This document shows, one piece after another, positions 45,014-54,791 of a stretch of 64,000 nucleotides of DNA; position 1 is the stretch's first letter, and every line of letters begins with the position of its first letter. The DNA comes from Candidatus Electrothrix aestuarii (GTDB lineage Bacteria > Desulfobacterota > Desulfobulbia > Desulfobulbales > Desulfobulbaceae), in assembly GCA_032595685.2 (NCBI GenBank), contig CP159373.1, positions 1,447,001 through 1,511,000 of the forward strand, in the 5' to 3' direction. The notes under the pieces were generated by a model. The model did no database searches, was not told the DNA's origin, and saw only the letters and a list, made by a program, of their open reading frames with translations. A program made the translations under genes and the position numbers.

Positions 45014-45604
45014 TTAGGCTAAGCGTTCTTTAATGGCGTTCTTATACTGCTCCAGTGCTTGATTATACTGTTCAGTGAGTTCCGCCTCCATCTTTGCCAA
45101 CTCCTCATCGACCTTGGCCTCCAGGGCATGCTCCATATTCATACCATTGGCCTGTTGCATACCTGCCTGTTGGGCCAGAATCTGCTCGTACTGCATGCGG
45201 ATCTGGTCCTCCAGCTGCTGACGAAGCTGCTCCCGATGCTGATTATACTGGCCAAGAATGGTCTGCATCTCAACGCAGATACTCCCCACCTCACCTGCAT
45301 TACCACTGACTTCCCGGATACCTTGGGTGGCCTTTTCGGTCCGTTCTTTGCCTATTTCATCGCGATGGAGAAAAATATTACGGAGCAGGGTCTCTGCCAT
45401 ACCCCTGCGAATGCACACCTGCTGCTCCTGAGGCTGTTCATCTAAAGCAGACATCAAGCTTTCTACCTTTCCATCGAGAAAATCTGCTGCCAGCTTCATT
45501 CCTGATTTCTGTATTTCTTCCTGCTGGAGATCTTCGTTGCTTTCCTGGCTCATGCGGGCAGCACGTTCCATGACCAGATCCATAGTGGATTTTATTTCTG
45601 CCAT
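45014..45604 (-). CDS. Unknown coiled-coil protein
   Basis: A 196-aa Gln/Glu-rich protein, predicted mostly helical and likely coiled-coil (REQLRQQLEDQIRMQYEQIL, then a Met/Gln-rich segment AQQAGMQQANGMNMEHA). It has no signal peptide or membrane segment and no recognised domain. The start is clear (MAEIKSTMDLV). It lies alone on the minus strand, convergent with pgsA and next to the IS-interrupted YdjM-like gene. Confidence 0.65.
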   Translation of the reverse strand: MAEIKSTMDLVMERAARMSQESNEDLQQEEIQKSGMKLAADFLDGKVESLMSALDEQPQEQQVCIRRGMAETLLRNIFLHRDEIGKERTEKATQGIREVSGNAGEVGSICVEMQTILGQYNQHREQLRQQLEDQIRMQYEQILAQQAGMQQANGMNMEHALEAKVDEELAKMEAELTEQYNQALEQYKNAIKERLA

Positions 45605-45808
45605 TTTTATAACCTCTTGAAAAATAAAGATCAGGCCTGCGCCAAAGCGCCCCTGACCAGAATAAGCTTGTGGCCTAATTATAGTCTTCTGCTTTTTTGA
45701 CAGAATTCCTTATATCATGTTTATACGTAATGAAAAGCAGGGAGAAGAAAAATATCTCAAAAAATCCCCAGAAAGAAAATTTGATCATGCTGTTTCCTAT
45801 AATTTTTC

Positions 45809-47663
45809 GGCATGCTTCATATACCCCCAAAAGTAGTTGACACTTTTTTTGAATACAGGCATGGCGAAGGCGTACCAATGCATTACACCGCTGGAGCTTT
45901 CGCAGAGTGGGCTAACGGTTTCTTAGCTGAAAATCAGAAACCGTTGAGGTGTAATTTCAGGCCGCAGCCGAAAAAAAATGAGGATCTTTCTCCTCAAGCA
46001 AATCAAACAGCAGCTCCGTCCAGTCCTTATCCTGTTTTTTGCCTGTCAGAATCTCCATAGGGGTTTTATTAGCGCGTTTTCCTGCACGGTACCGTCTGTT
46101 ATTATGATAAAAAGCGATCAAGTTGAGCATATTCTGATTGACCTGTCCCCGTGAAGTGTTCAGGTACGGACGAATAATGGAGTTGATACACTCCACCAGA
46201 GCCGAACTCTACACAATCGCATCCAACTCGCTGTATACACGCTCTTTGATAATCTCAAATTTTTCCTGAAGATACCCTTCGGCAAATTCAAGACACCTTT
46301 GCTCTCTGTCCGCGCATTTTTTACGGCGGTCCGTCTTTTTGGATTTGATTACAGCCTTATGATGTTGCCATGCTAAACAGAGCGATGACAGGGCGTTCTG
46401 GTCAATCGCCAGCTTATCAAGCCCTTCTCGTATCTCGCGGGCGACATCGAAATAATTGAGCAGGGTCGGCATGATGCGCCTTATTTTGTTAACGGCATCG
46501 TTAATTTTTTCGTGACCAAGGGATGTTATCATCTCAAGAGCCGCCTGAATATTCTCCTCTGCCTGCTGACGATCTCTTAACTCCCCGTTATGGCGAAAAG
46601 GCTTCATCTCATTAAGAATACAGCCATAGAGATAGGAGAAACTGTCATAAAGCTCCATAGCCTTTTCTGCCTTGTCACACGCTTGTTCATACTTCCCGGT
46701 TCGCTTGCTGACAACGTCTTCCGATTTCGCAGAAAGGATTTTTTCTTTACGATCATATTCATAAGCGATTGCTTTGTAAGCTGATTCTTCAAGACGCTCT
46801 AAACGCCCTCCGAGTCGATAGGCAACAGCATGAAATGTATCCGGCTGCCTCATGGAACCTGTAAAAAGATTCTCGTGGGCCGAACAGAGCCCGGAACCTT
46901 CGTCGGTAACATAATAAATTGCTTCAAATCCGTTTTTTTTAAGACATAGCCAATGCCTGCTCCATTCTTCGGCACGCCGTTTATCGACCAGTTCGATTTT
47001 TAAAATCGCGGAACTGATTGGATCGACAGTGATTAAAATAGGTTGGTTGCCGGAAAAAATCTCATCGCTCAAAAAGACAAGCCGTACATTGTCTTCAGTC
47101 ATGAGTCCAGACGGAACAAGTGAGCCGATATGATTTAAATAGGTACTTACAGTGCCTTGTCCGGAAAATCGGTGATTGAAACGCTTCATTATTGTCGAAA
47201 TTGCTCCTACGCCACATTTACCTTCAAGTCGTAAAGCGATCATCAGCTCAACAGATTCGCTTTTGTTCTCAATCTCAACCTGTTGAGGGGGCTCTCCAAG
47301 TGCAAGTTCAACAACTTCTTCAAAAACCGCCAAGGTGTTATAAATAAACGTCCTGGAAATATTGTGATATTTGGCTAAAGCGGATATCATACCCCAATGC
47401 CCGAAAATCTTTGCGCAAAGTGCCTCGTAAGCAATTTGAAGGCGATCAAAAGTCGTTAAATCAGGGCGTCGAAGAAATTTGTTGCCGAAAATGTTGTTCG
47501 TGCTATCAAATGCAGGCACTTCAGGTGTGAGAGAAAGCATAAAACGATGTTGGCTCAATTGGGCTTGAAGATTATTTGCCGCCATTATAGCTAAACCAAG
47601 CGTTTTGTCGCAACGTTATGAGTAATTTTTTGTGCAAGTGTCAACCGGGATATGAAGCATGCC
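45809..47663. mobile_element. Insertion sequence with 8-bp target duplication, transposase broken
   Basis: A 1855-bp element with inverted ends beginning GGCATGCTTCATAT (left at 45809, right complement ending 47663). Further in, both ends carry GTTGACACTT with different spacing. The duplication AATTTTTC flanks it (45801-45808 and 47664-47671). The single minus-strand transposase frame is cut by a stop codon. I cannot assign the IS family. The left ~150 bp contain a plus-strand open frame that I do not consider a gene. Confidence 0.88.
45957..47585 (-). pseudogene. DDE-type transposase with one in-frame TAG
   Basis: The minus-strand frame encodes 458 residues from MAANNLQAQLSQHRF to ELDAIV. 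A TAG codon at 46206-46208 follows, and the same frame then continues for 83 codons (SSALVECINSIIRPYLNTSR to FFSAAA). Removing the stop gives a protein of about 542 aa. The SSALVECINSIIR stretch after the stop resembles the (R)ASS-VE--NS-LR motif holding the catalytic Glu of DDE transposases, so the truncated product would lack the last catalytic residue. The first part has a helix-turn-helix-like N-terminus and the Asp blocks ILITVDPISSAI and YYVTDEGSGL. Confidence 0.75.
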
Positions 47664-48077
47664 AATTTTTCCACCAGGAAATAACCTTATTCCTCCTGAT
47701 ATTGCGTCCAAAAGAAGGTGCGTTGTTACTCCAAATGGAATCCAGAAGAGAAATCGCTTTGGCATCCCCACAAAAAACACAGCGAGCATAGTGACGAAGA
47801 GGGCAATCATCGGTGCGAAGACTGTATGAGAGAATGCGTTATATCTGGATTGTAGGGTTAAATGGGCACGAAATATATCAGGCGTGAGCCCTGCCAGACC
47901 AACAACACAGGAGTACAGAAAAAGCTCTTTCTTGTCTTTGTATTTTTTCAGGAAGAGATCTGTGAGATAGTACGAGTAAAATGGTATTGCAAAATGCGTG
48001 ACGATGAGCATACTTTTTGCCTCTGGACCAAGTGCGCTACCCGGTTGATTGAGTGCTGAAGTCCTTCTGCGGAGGTA

Positions 48078-49988
48078 TTACATCCCGGTCGTTATTTTTT
48101 TCAGGTACTCGGTCACCACATCCGTGCCGATTTTCTGGGCGCAGTCCAAGGCCCATTGCCCGGCGTTTTTCAGATGCTGTTTCATGGTCAATTCGTCTTC
48201 CTGGCGGGCGGCCTGTTCGGCTTTGGCGACATCCTGGGCAGCGGCCTGCTGCTCTGGGGTGGTTGAGCTACGCCGCATTTCTTGGTGCAGGCGGGAAAGA
48301 TCGTTGACGATCTGTTGAAAGGTGTTGCCGGTGGATATTGCGCTTTTGCCCACTGCACCGACCTGACCGCCGCTGATATTGTACGTATCTCCCATTTTCG
48401 ATCCTCCCAATTGTTTAATGATGTCCAGTGATTTGTTTTGATTTTCAATGAGTCCCATAAAAGCGGCCATGAGCTGATCTTGATTCTCCGGCTGTACCTT
48501 GTTGGCCTCATACACCGCGCTTACCTGTTCTTTGGCTGTATCAATGTAATCCAGCTGGCAGACCGTAAAGGTGGCGTGGGGTTGGCCGCGCTTGTCGAAA
48601 TTAACCAGCTCAAGCTGGAATTCTTTGTACTGCTGATTGATAGCGTGAACAACCCGATCCATAACCAGCGGATCGAGCGGAGTGAAGCCCTGTTCAAAGA
48701 AATACTCAAAGGTGGGAAGTTGCTTGTACAGCTCTTCAAATTCACCGGGACGGAAATCTCGATCAGGTGGGGTGCGTTCTTTTCCGGCTTCGTCCCAATA
48801 GACATACTTGCAACAAATATCGTCAATAACCCAGTTCTCCCGTGCGCTGCCGTAGAGCTTTGCAGCGGTGATGTCCGCTCCGCTGAGATTGGCCTGCATT
48901 AAGTCGGTTTCGCGTAAATCAACACTGCACAAATCTGCACCAACAAGATATGCGCCTTGTAGATTTTTGCCTTTCAAGATAAGCCCCTGTCCTCTGCGAC
49001 GTACCAGCAGCTCCCGCACGTCGCGGTCATTGAGAATGGTGCCATTGCAGCGGGCAAATCGTAAACCTTGTGCGCCCTGCCAAGAGGTTCCTGTCAGAAT
49101 GGCGTTGCCGAAACGAACATTTCTAAGGCTGGCTTTGTAAAATATCGCGTCTTTTAAATCTGCTGTCCAAAAACTTGTTCCGCACAAACTTAGCATGAAA
49201 AGTCCCGGTCTGCGCAAAAAGGCAAACTGAGGTTCTTCATGCCGTACTGCAAGACCGATTCCACGGCCAATAAGTATTATGTTGAATATTAGAGCAAGAG
49301 CTAATGGCAGTGCTCTAATACCCATATGATCCTGACCCGCCAAGGAGATTACGCCAGCGACCCCAGACAAAAGAAAAATCAGGGTTCCTGTATTTCTCTT
49401 ATATCCGACTATAGACGCAAGCCCCATAACTGCCCAGGCCAGACTCATAAATCCTATTACAGGTAAAGTCAAAAAGAAAACAGAAATACTTTTACCTATA
49501 TCTTGAAGAGGTGAAAGCATCCAAGTCCCCACTCCTATTACAGCAAACCAACAGACTACAGAACTAATCTTGTATTTCCAAATTCCAATAATAAAATAGA
49601 TAATTATAGTAAATATATAAAACAATACTATAATAGTATTAGAAAAAGACTGATCAACATTTCTAAGCAATACAGATAAATATATATTTGTCGCAAGAAA
49701 CATAAAATTTCCACATGCAATCCCGTATACTATCCACAGTATAAATTGCAGCCATTTCCCCAGAATGGCATGTCCAGCTAGCGCTCGAGTAAAGTCAGTT
49801 CGTACCAGAATAGCATTCTTAAAACTCGCCCCTCGAATATCCGCCTCCCGAAAATTCGCCCCGCTTAAATCCAACCCATCCAGCTTCGCCCCGCGCAGAT
49901 TAATCTTCGCATCAGGATGCTCCTCCCGCCACGCATTCCATGTTTCAACACCCTGTTTGAGTATTTCAAGCTGTTCTTTATTCGCCAT
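48078..49988 (-). CDS. Pentapeptide-repeat membrane protein with C-terminal tail domain
   Basis: A 636-aa protein in blocks. Residues 28-66 are pentapeptide repeats (NLRGAKLDGLDLSGANF). Residues 75-250 hold five to six transmembrane helices. Residues 275-390 are a second pentapeptide block (LQGAYLVGADLCSVDLRETD). A soluble part follows to about 520. From 532 a distinctive tail begins MGDTYNISGGQVGAVGKSAI and ends in a helical segment (HLKNAGQWALDCAQKIGTDV). A GDTYNISGG-QVGAVG tail recurs in proteins of filamentous and multicellular bacteria next to effector or sensor domains, as I recall. The gene lies between the interrupted YdjM-like gene and a divergent AAA-like gene. Confidence 0.8.
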   Translation of the reverse strand: MANKEQLEILKQGVETWNAWREEHPDAKINLRGAKLDGLDLSGANFREADIRGASFKNAILVRTDFTRALAGHAILGKWLQFILWIVYGIACGNFMFLATNIYLSVLLRNVDQSFSNTIIVLFYIFTIIIYFIIGIWKYKISSVVCWFAVIGVGTWMLSPLQDIGKSISVFFLTLPVIGFMSLAWAVMGLASIVGYKRNTGTLIFLLSGVAGVISLAGQDHMGIRALPLALALIFNIILIGRGIGLAVRHEEPQFAFLRRPGLFMLSLCGTSFWTADLKDAIFYKASLRNVRFGNAILTGTSWQGAQGLRFARCNGTILNDRDVRELLVRRRGQGLILKGKNLQGAYLVGADLCSVDLRETDLMQANLSGADITAAKLYGSARENWVIDDICCKYVYWDEAGKERTPPDRDFRPGEFEELYKQLPTFEYFFEQGFTPLDPLVMDRVVHAINQQYKEFQLELVNFDKRGQPHATFTVCQLDYIDTAKEQVSAVYEANKVQPENQDQLMAAFMGLIENQNKSLDIIKQLGGSKMGDTYNISGGQVGAVGKSAISTGNTFQQIVNDLSRLHQEMRRSSTTPEQQAAAQDVAKAEQAARQEDELTMKQHLKNAGQWALDCAQKIGTDVVTEYLKKITTGM

Positions 49989-50201
49989 TCAGTTTCCTTT
50001 CACCGAACTACATTCAATGTTGAGATATTCTTGCAGCAAGTCCACATTTCAGCTAGTTTTATAAATACGGTATTAAAACAGGATAAAACGTACATGCCAA
50101 CGCTGCAAGGTCTGATTTTCCCGAAGGAGTCTTCCTTGAAGCAAGACGCGCCAACATCGTGCATCGCTGAGGCTTATCCTTCGTTTCATAAGAGATATTC
50201 C

Positions 50202-51737
50202 ATGAAAAAACTGCCCATCGGAAAACAGGAGTTCAAAGGTCTTATTGAAGGCGATTTTGTCTACGTGGACAAGACTGGCTACCTTATTTCCCTGGCTGAA
50301 TCCACCATCCCCATCTTCCTTTCACGCCCCCGCCGTTTCGGCAAATCCCTGATGGTCAACACCTTCAAAGAACTCTTCAGGGGTAACAAGGAACTTTTTC
50401 GCAATACCTTTGCCTATACCCATTGGGACTTTCAGCAAGTCCACCCGGTCATCCGGCTGGACCTGAGTCAGGTCGTCGGCGATACAGCCCGGACTGTGGA
50501 AAAACAGCTCTATGAACTGATCAGAGATCAGGCGGAAGATTTTAATCTCACTCTGACGGAAAAAAATGCGGCAAATATCGCCCTTCGCCAGCTTATCAAG
50601 CACTTGGGCAGGGAAACGCCGGTTGTCCTCCTTGTTGATGAGTATGATGCGCCGATCCTTGATAATCTCCGCAATCCCGCTCTCCCGGAGATAAAAAAGG
50701 TTCTGCGCGGTTTTTACAAAATTATCAAGGCCAGCGAGGAATATATACGTTTTGTCTTTATTACCGGCATTTCCAAGTTTACCCACGTCGGAATTTTCAG
50801 CGCATTGAATAATCTCGAAGATATCACCCTTGCCGATGAGTACGCATCAATCCTCGGGTATACGGAACAGGAGATAGATACCTTCTTTTCAAAGCGGATC
50901 AACCTGATCAGAGAGCAGCTCGGCCTGACAGAACGGCTGTTCCGGGAAAAAATAGCGAGCTATTACAACGGATATTCCTGGAACGGTCGGAACTTTATTT
51001 ATAATCCTCTTTCCATTTTAAAATTCCTCAACAACAATGGAAAATTCATACCCTACTGGATGGAAACAGGCTCCCCGGAATACATTATCCGCTACTCTAA
51101 AGATAAACAGTTTGATATAACCGAGTTTGAACAGCTCAAGGTCTCACAGACATTTCTGAGCAAAAGAGACATTGATAACGCTTCTCCTGAAAGTTTTCTC
51201 ACCCAGGCAGGCTATCTGACCATCAAACAAAGCGGAGAGGAGAGCTACACCCTTGACTTCCCGAATCAGGAAGTCCGCCGCTCTTTCTGCGAGCTGATCC
51301 TCAATGCCCAGTATACCGTGGCTGACTCCGATATTCTGGGAGTCAAATCGGAATTGCGCAAGGCTTTGGATACCTGCTCCATTAAGGACATTGTCCGTCA
51401 ATTCAAGGTGATCTATTCTTCAATCCCTTATGTTCATTTTGACTCCAATAAAAACGAACACTTCTATACCGCTGTACTGCTGATGTACCTCCAGGCGGCA
51501 GGATTTCATGCCTCGGCGGAACGCCTAGGGAACAAGGGCCGCCTTGATCTTTCATTGCATGATAAAGAAAAGGTCTATCTTTTCGAGTTGAAAACAGATT
51601 CCGCTGAAAAAGCTGTTCAGCAGATTATTGAAAAAAACTATGCCGGTGCTTATGCAAACAAGACTGTCTTTCTGATCGGGCTGCAAATCAGCTTCAGTGA
51701 ACGCAATATCACCGCCCATCTGGCGCAATGTTTATAA
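50202..51737 (+). CDS. AAA-ATPase-like / PD-(D/E)XK protein (second subgroup)
   Basis: A 511-aa protein: MKKLPIGKQEFKGLIEGDFV, the phosphate loop LSRPRRFGKSLMVNT, Walker B VLLVDEYDAPILDNL and the sensor FITGISKFTHVGIFSALNNL. The C-terminal nuclease-like domain has GRLDLSL ... YLFELKTDSAEKA, with the Asp, Glu and Lys of a PD-(D/E)XK site. The start at 50202 is chosen because it matches the family N-terminus and AAGAGAT lies upstream; the open frame extends back to 49917 without support. It shares architecture, but only modest sequence similarity, with the protein at 12844-14538. Confidence 0.87.
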   Translation: MKKLPIGKQEFKGLIEGDFVYVDKTGYLISLAESTIPIFLSRPRRFGKSLMVNTFKELFRGNKELFRNTFAYTHWDFQQVHPVIRLDLSQVVGDTARTVEKQLYELIRDQAEDFNLTLTEKNAANIALRQLIKHLGRETPVVLLVDEYDAPILDNLRNPALPEIKKVLRGFYKIIKASEEYIRFVFITGISKFTHVGIFSALNNLEDITLADEYASILGYTEQEIDTFFSKRINLIREQLGLTERLFREKIASYYNGYSWNGRNFIYNPLSILKFLNNNGKFIPYWMETGSPEYIIRYSKDKQFDITEFEQLKVSQTFLSKRDIDNASPESFLTQAGYLTIKQSGEESYTLDFPNQEVRRSFCELILNAQYTVADSDILGVKSELRKALDTCSIKDIVRQFKVIYSSIPYVHFDSNKNEHFYTAVLLMYLQAAGFHASAERLGNKGRLDLSLHDKEKVYLFELKTDSAEKAVQQIIEKNYAGAYANKTVFLIGLQISFSERNITAHLAQCL

Positions 51738-51767
51738 AAACACTCAGGATGTTACCCAAAAAACTGA

Positions 51768-53150
51768 CTACCTGAACACCAACCGCGCTGCAAAGAACCC
51801 CTCAATCTCCTCTGTGGGCAGCGGTGCAAAAAAGCCCTGCGCATCCACCAGGGAAGCAGCAGATGCAGGCAGAAAATCCCGACAATCAGTCAGCATAAAA
51901 GCATCGTTGGTAGCAAGAAACTGCTCCACCACCTGCTGATTCTCCTCCGGCTCCAGGGAACAGGTGGCATAGACCAGCACTCCGCCGGGCTTGAGCAGGA
52001 CCGCCGCTGTGTGCAATAACTCAAGCTGGGTTTGCTGAGAGCTGATAAGGTCTTCCGGCTGCCGATTCCAGCGGATATCAGGGTGCTTGCGGATGACCCC
52101 GGTGCCGGAACAGGGGGCATCAATGAAGATACCATCAAAAAGGGTATCTGGAGTATCTCCGGCGGCAGCAAAGGTCTGTAAATCCTGCTGCAGGGTCTGC
52201 ACCTGCTCACCCTGCTGAGTAATAAAGCCCTGACGCTGAAGATTCTCCTGCAAAAGGCGAGAACGCCGTTGATCCGGTTCCACCGCAACCAGCGAGGCAT
52301 CCTGAGGAAGGAGCGCGGCAAGGATGCAGGTCTTGCCGCCTAAGCCTGCACAGCCGTCCAGGTACCTCCCCTGTTCCTTGAAGGGTCTCAGAAGCTCACA
52401 GGCCAGACGCGCTGCCTGATCCTGGACCTGAAAGAGGCCCTCGGCAAAACCAGGTAAATCGGTCACAGCCCCCCGCTGCTCCGGGAGGATGAGACTATCC
52501 GGGCAAAAACTGGCCGCCTTGACGCCTCTCATCCCTTGCTCTTCAAACTGGGCCTTCAGGGCATCCCGATCTGTTCGCCTTTGATTAACCTGGAGGCAAA
52601 GCTCGGGTTCCAGGTTATTGACCCGACAGATTTCCCGCATCTGCTCCAGGCCGAACTGTTCCTGCCAACGATCAGTCAGCCAGGCCGGGTGATTAAGCAG
52701 CGGCGTCCCTCCTGGGCCTGCGTTTTCCGGCTTGGGCAGACTCTCCTTGTTTCTGGCGATAGTACGCAGAGTGCCGTTGACAAAACTACAGAGCCAGCCA
52801 GGCTGACGCATCTTTTTCAGGGCCTTGACCGTCTCATTGACCGCAGCTGAATCCGGGATACGCTCCAGGCGGCAGATCTGCACCACCCCGATCCGCAGGG
52901 CAGCCAGGGTCAGCGGCTTCATCTTACCCAACTTGGTCTTGGAGAAACGGCTTATCAGCAGATCAAGATATTCCTGCTCCCGTAACACGGCCAGCACCAG
53001 CATCACGGCCAGTTGCCGCTCCTCATTCTTCAGACCTGAGTCATGGATAATCCTGTTGATAAAGCCCTGCACCGGCTTGCCGCTACCCGTCCATTGCACC
53101 AGGGTCTCCAGGGCTAGGCCACGGGATGTCATTCCTTTCTTTTCCTTCAT
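51768..53150 (-). CDS. rsmB: 16S rRNA m5C967 methyltransferase RsmB
   Basis: A 460-aa protein with an N-terminal NusB-like domain (RGLALETLVQWTGSG, then LISRFSKTKLGKMKPLTLAALRIGV) and a C-terminal SAM-dependent methyltransferase domain. The latter has motif I LDGCAGLGGKTCILAALLP, the catalytic DAPCSGTGVIRKHPDIRW cysteine and the ATCSLEPEENQ second cysteine. The start is placed at MKEKKG (53150): GGAGCTTCGCA precedes it, whereas the more upstream ATG at 53183 lies inside an intercistronic hairpin. Probably co-transcribed with rmuC. Confidence 0.93.
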   Translation of the reverse strand: MKEKKGMTSRGLALETLVQWTGSGKPVQGFINRIIHDSGLKNEERQLAVMLVLAVLREQEYLDLLISRFSKTKLGKMKPLTLAALRIGVVQICRLERIPDSAAVNETVKALKKMRQPGWLCSFVNGTLRTIARNKESLPKPENAGPGGTPLLNHPAWLTDRWQEQFGLEQMREICRVNNLEPELCLQVNQRRTDRDALKAQFEEQGMRGVKAASFCPDSLILPEQRGAVTDLPGFAEGLFQVQDQAARLACELLRPFKEQGRYLDGCAGLGGKTCILAALLPQDASLVAVEPDQRRSRLLQENLQRQGFITQQGEQVQTLQQDLQTFAAAGDTPDTLFDGIFIDAPCSGTGVIRKHPDIRWNRQPEDLISSQQTQLELLHTAAVLLKPGGVLVYATCSLEPEENQQVVEQFLATNDAFMLTDCRDFLPASAASLVDAQGFFAPLPTEEIEGFFAARLVFR

Positions 53151-53170
53151 TGCGAAGCTCCGGGTCTTGA

Positions 53171-53194
53171 TACCCCGCCCCAAGGGGCGGGGTA
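53171..53194. other. Intercistronic GC-rich hairpin between rmuC and rsmB
   Basis: TACCCCGCCCC-AA-GGGGCGGGGTA is a perfect 11-bp inverted repeat with a two-base loop, three bases after the rmuC stop codon. No U-tract follows on the minus strand, so it is not a classical terminator; it may stabilise mRNA or attenuate. Confidence 0.7.
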
Positions 53195-53196
53195 GT

Positions 53197-54525
53197 TTAT
53201 CGTTCTTTTGCCAAATCCTTGCTCGGTTGCACTCCGAGCTGTCGCAGGGCCTCAGCCCGGTCTATGAGATTTCCTTTGCCCGTGCTCAAGCGTTTTTCCG
53301 CTAATTGCCAACTCTGGCGGGCCTGATCCAGCCGGTTACCTACCTCGCTGAATGCCTCGGTAAAGCCGACAAATTTATCATAAAGCTTACCCGCCTCCTG
53401 GGCAATGATCTGGCTGTTGCGGTTTTGCTCATCCATTCGCCAGATATGATGGATGGTACGGAGGATGGCCAGCAGGGTTGAGGGCGAGGCGATCATCACC
53501 CGCCGCCGCAGGGATTGGGTGAGCAGCTCCGGTTTCCTGCTCACCGCTGCCTGAAAGGCCCCTTCCACCGGGATAAAGAGGAGGACAAAATCCAGGGTGG
53601 TGAGCTCCGGGAGCTGATGGTACTGCTTTTTGCTCAAGCCATTGACATGCTGCTGAATGGAGTTGATATGGTTGTTCAGATGCTGTTCCCGCTCTTTCTC
53701 ATCATCAATCCGGTTGGCCTCCACATAGCTGTTCAGGGACATCTTGGCATCAATGATCACGGCCCGTTGCTCAGGAAGATAGACAACCACATCCGGTTGC
53801 TTGAGACGGCCCTGTTCATCGCGCAGCGAGACCTGAGTGGCAAACTCCGTACCCGGTCGGAGTCCGGATTCCTCCAGGAGCCGCTCCAGGACCATCTCCC
53901 CCCATTGTCCCTGCAATTTATTGGTGCCCTGCAAGGCCCGGGTCAGCTCCACCGCTTCCTGACTGAGCCGCTCGTTCAAGAGCCTGAGATGCTCCACCTC
54001 CTTGCTCAGAGAGAGGCGATCGCGGGATTCCCGCTCGTAGACATCCTCCACCTTTTGACGAAAGGCATCCAGCTGATTGCGCACCGGCGAGAGGAGATGT
54101 TCCAGCCCCCCGGCATGCTGCTCCTGAAGCACCCGGCCTTGCTCGGCCATGACCTTGCGGGAGAGATTGTAAAAATCCTCTGCCAGCTGCTGTTTGCTTT
54201 GGGCGAGGAATTGCTGGCGCTCACCGGCAATGGCCCGGGTCTCGTGAAGAAAGGCCTCCAGGCCGATATTATCCCGCTCCGCCTCTTCCTTCTGCTGGCG
54301 CAGGCTCTCCCGCTCTTTGCGCAGTTCTTCCGCCTCCTGCTCAAAGCGGCGGGCATCTTCCCCGGTCTGCTCCAGTTGCAGAGAAAGCAGGAGGTTTTCA
54401 CGCTGGAGTCGGTTCCAGACCAGCAACAGCAGAGAGAGCATAGCCAGGGCGGTCAGGCCGATACCGATGATCAGGGAAGGGAAATGGAGCTGGCCGATCA
54501 GGCTCAAAAAATTATCCACAGCCAA
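53197..54525 (-). CDS. rmuC: DNA recombination protein RmuC
   Basis: A 442-aa protein with an N-terminal transmembrane segment (LIIGIGLTALAMLSLLLLVW) and a long coiled coil (about 35-190). The RmuC nuclease-fold domain follows: QLGEMVLERLLEESGL-like (QGQWGEMVLERLLEESGLRP), VVVYLPEQRAVIIDAKMSLN with the Asp-x-Lys site, and the FIPVEGAFQAA and MIASPSTLLAILRTI blocks. It limits inversions at short repeats in E. coli. It lies upstream of rsmB and divergent from aroK. Confidence 0.93.
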   Translation of the reverse strand: MAVDNFLSLIGQLHFPSLIIGIGLTALAMLSLLLLVWNRLQRENLLLSLQLEQTGEDARRFEQEAEELRKERESLRQQKEEAERDNIGLEAFLHETRAIAGERQQFLAQSKQQLAEDFYNLSRKVMAEQGRVLQEQHAGGLEHLLSPVRNQLDAFRQKVEDVYERESRDRLSLSKEVEHLRLLNERLSQEAVELTRALQGTNKLQGQWGEMVLERLLEESGLRPGTEFATQVSLRDEQGRLKQPDVVVYLPEQRAVIIDAKMSLNSYVEANRIDDEKEREQHLNNHINSIQQHVNGLSKKQYHQLPELTTLDFVLLFIPVEGAFQAAVSRKPELLTQSLRRRVMIASPSTLLAILRTIHHIWRMDEQNRNSQIIAQEAGKLYDKFVGFTEAFSEVGNRLDQARQSWQLAEKRLSTGKGNLIDRAEALRQLGVQPSKDLAKER

Positions 54526-54791
54526 GGATCGCCTCCAGAGCTGCCTTCTCTTCGCAGGCCCTTTGGCCAGGGAGCAAGATGAGAGTTTTTTTCATGGGAT
54601 ATCATTGGAGGATGAAAATTTATGCCGTATGTCATACAGTACCTGCGGCAGGAGGAAAAGGGAAAAATCAAGGACCCGTTCTTTCCCCTTGGCCGCCAAA
54701 ATTACCCTCAAAGCATAAGGAGTTTGTGGACAAGGTGCAAGGCAGGACAACAGAGACAGCAGATATTGATGGTTCAGGCGATGGGCAGGCG

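Larger units (their letters stand above)
45675..48011 (-). pseudogene. YdjM-like membrane metal-dependent hydrolase gene split by an IS
   Basis: The 5' part (48011 down to 47664, MLIVTHFAIPFYSYYLTDLF to LFPGGKI) and the 3' part (45800 down to 45675, IGNSMIKFSFWGFFEIFFFS to KKAEDYN) join in frame once the IS at 45809-47663 and one copy of its 8-bp target duplication are removed, giving a protein of about 157 aa. The motifs THFAIPF, DIFRAH, AFSHTVFAP and THLLLDAISGGIRLF are typical of YdjM/DUF457-like integral membrane proteins with conserved His/Asp. The gene is interrupted in its C-terminal third; the truncated product would end MLHIPVDTCTKNYS using IS sequence. Confidence 0.88.

Noticed and set aside
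45812-46060. Plus-strand open frame MLHIPPKVVDTFF in the IS left end
   Set aside because: It starts in the IS inverted repeat, lacks a ribosome binding site, and overlaps the transposase end on the other strand.
53515-54582. Long plus-strand open frame (355 codons) opposite rmuC
   Set aside because: Antisense shadow of the GC-rich coiled-coil region of RmuC.
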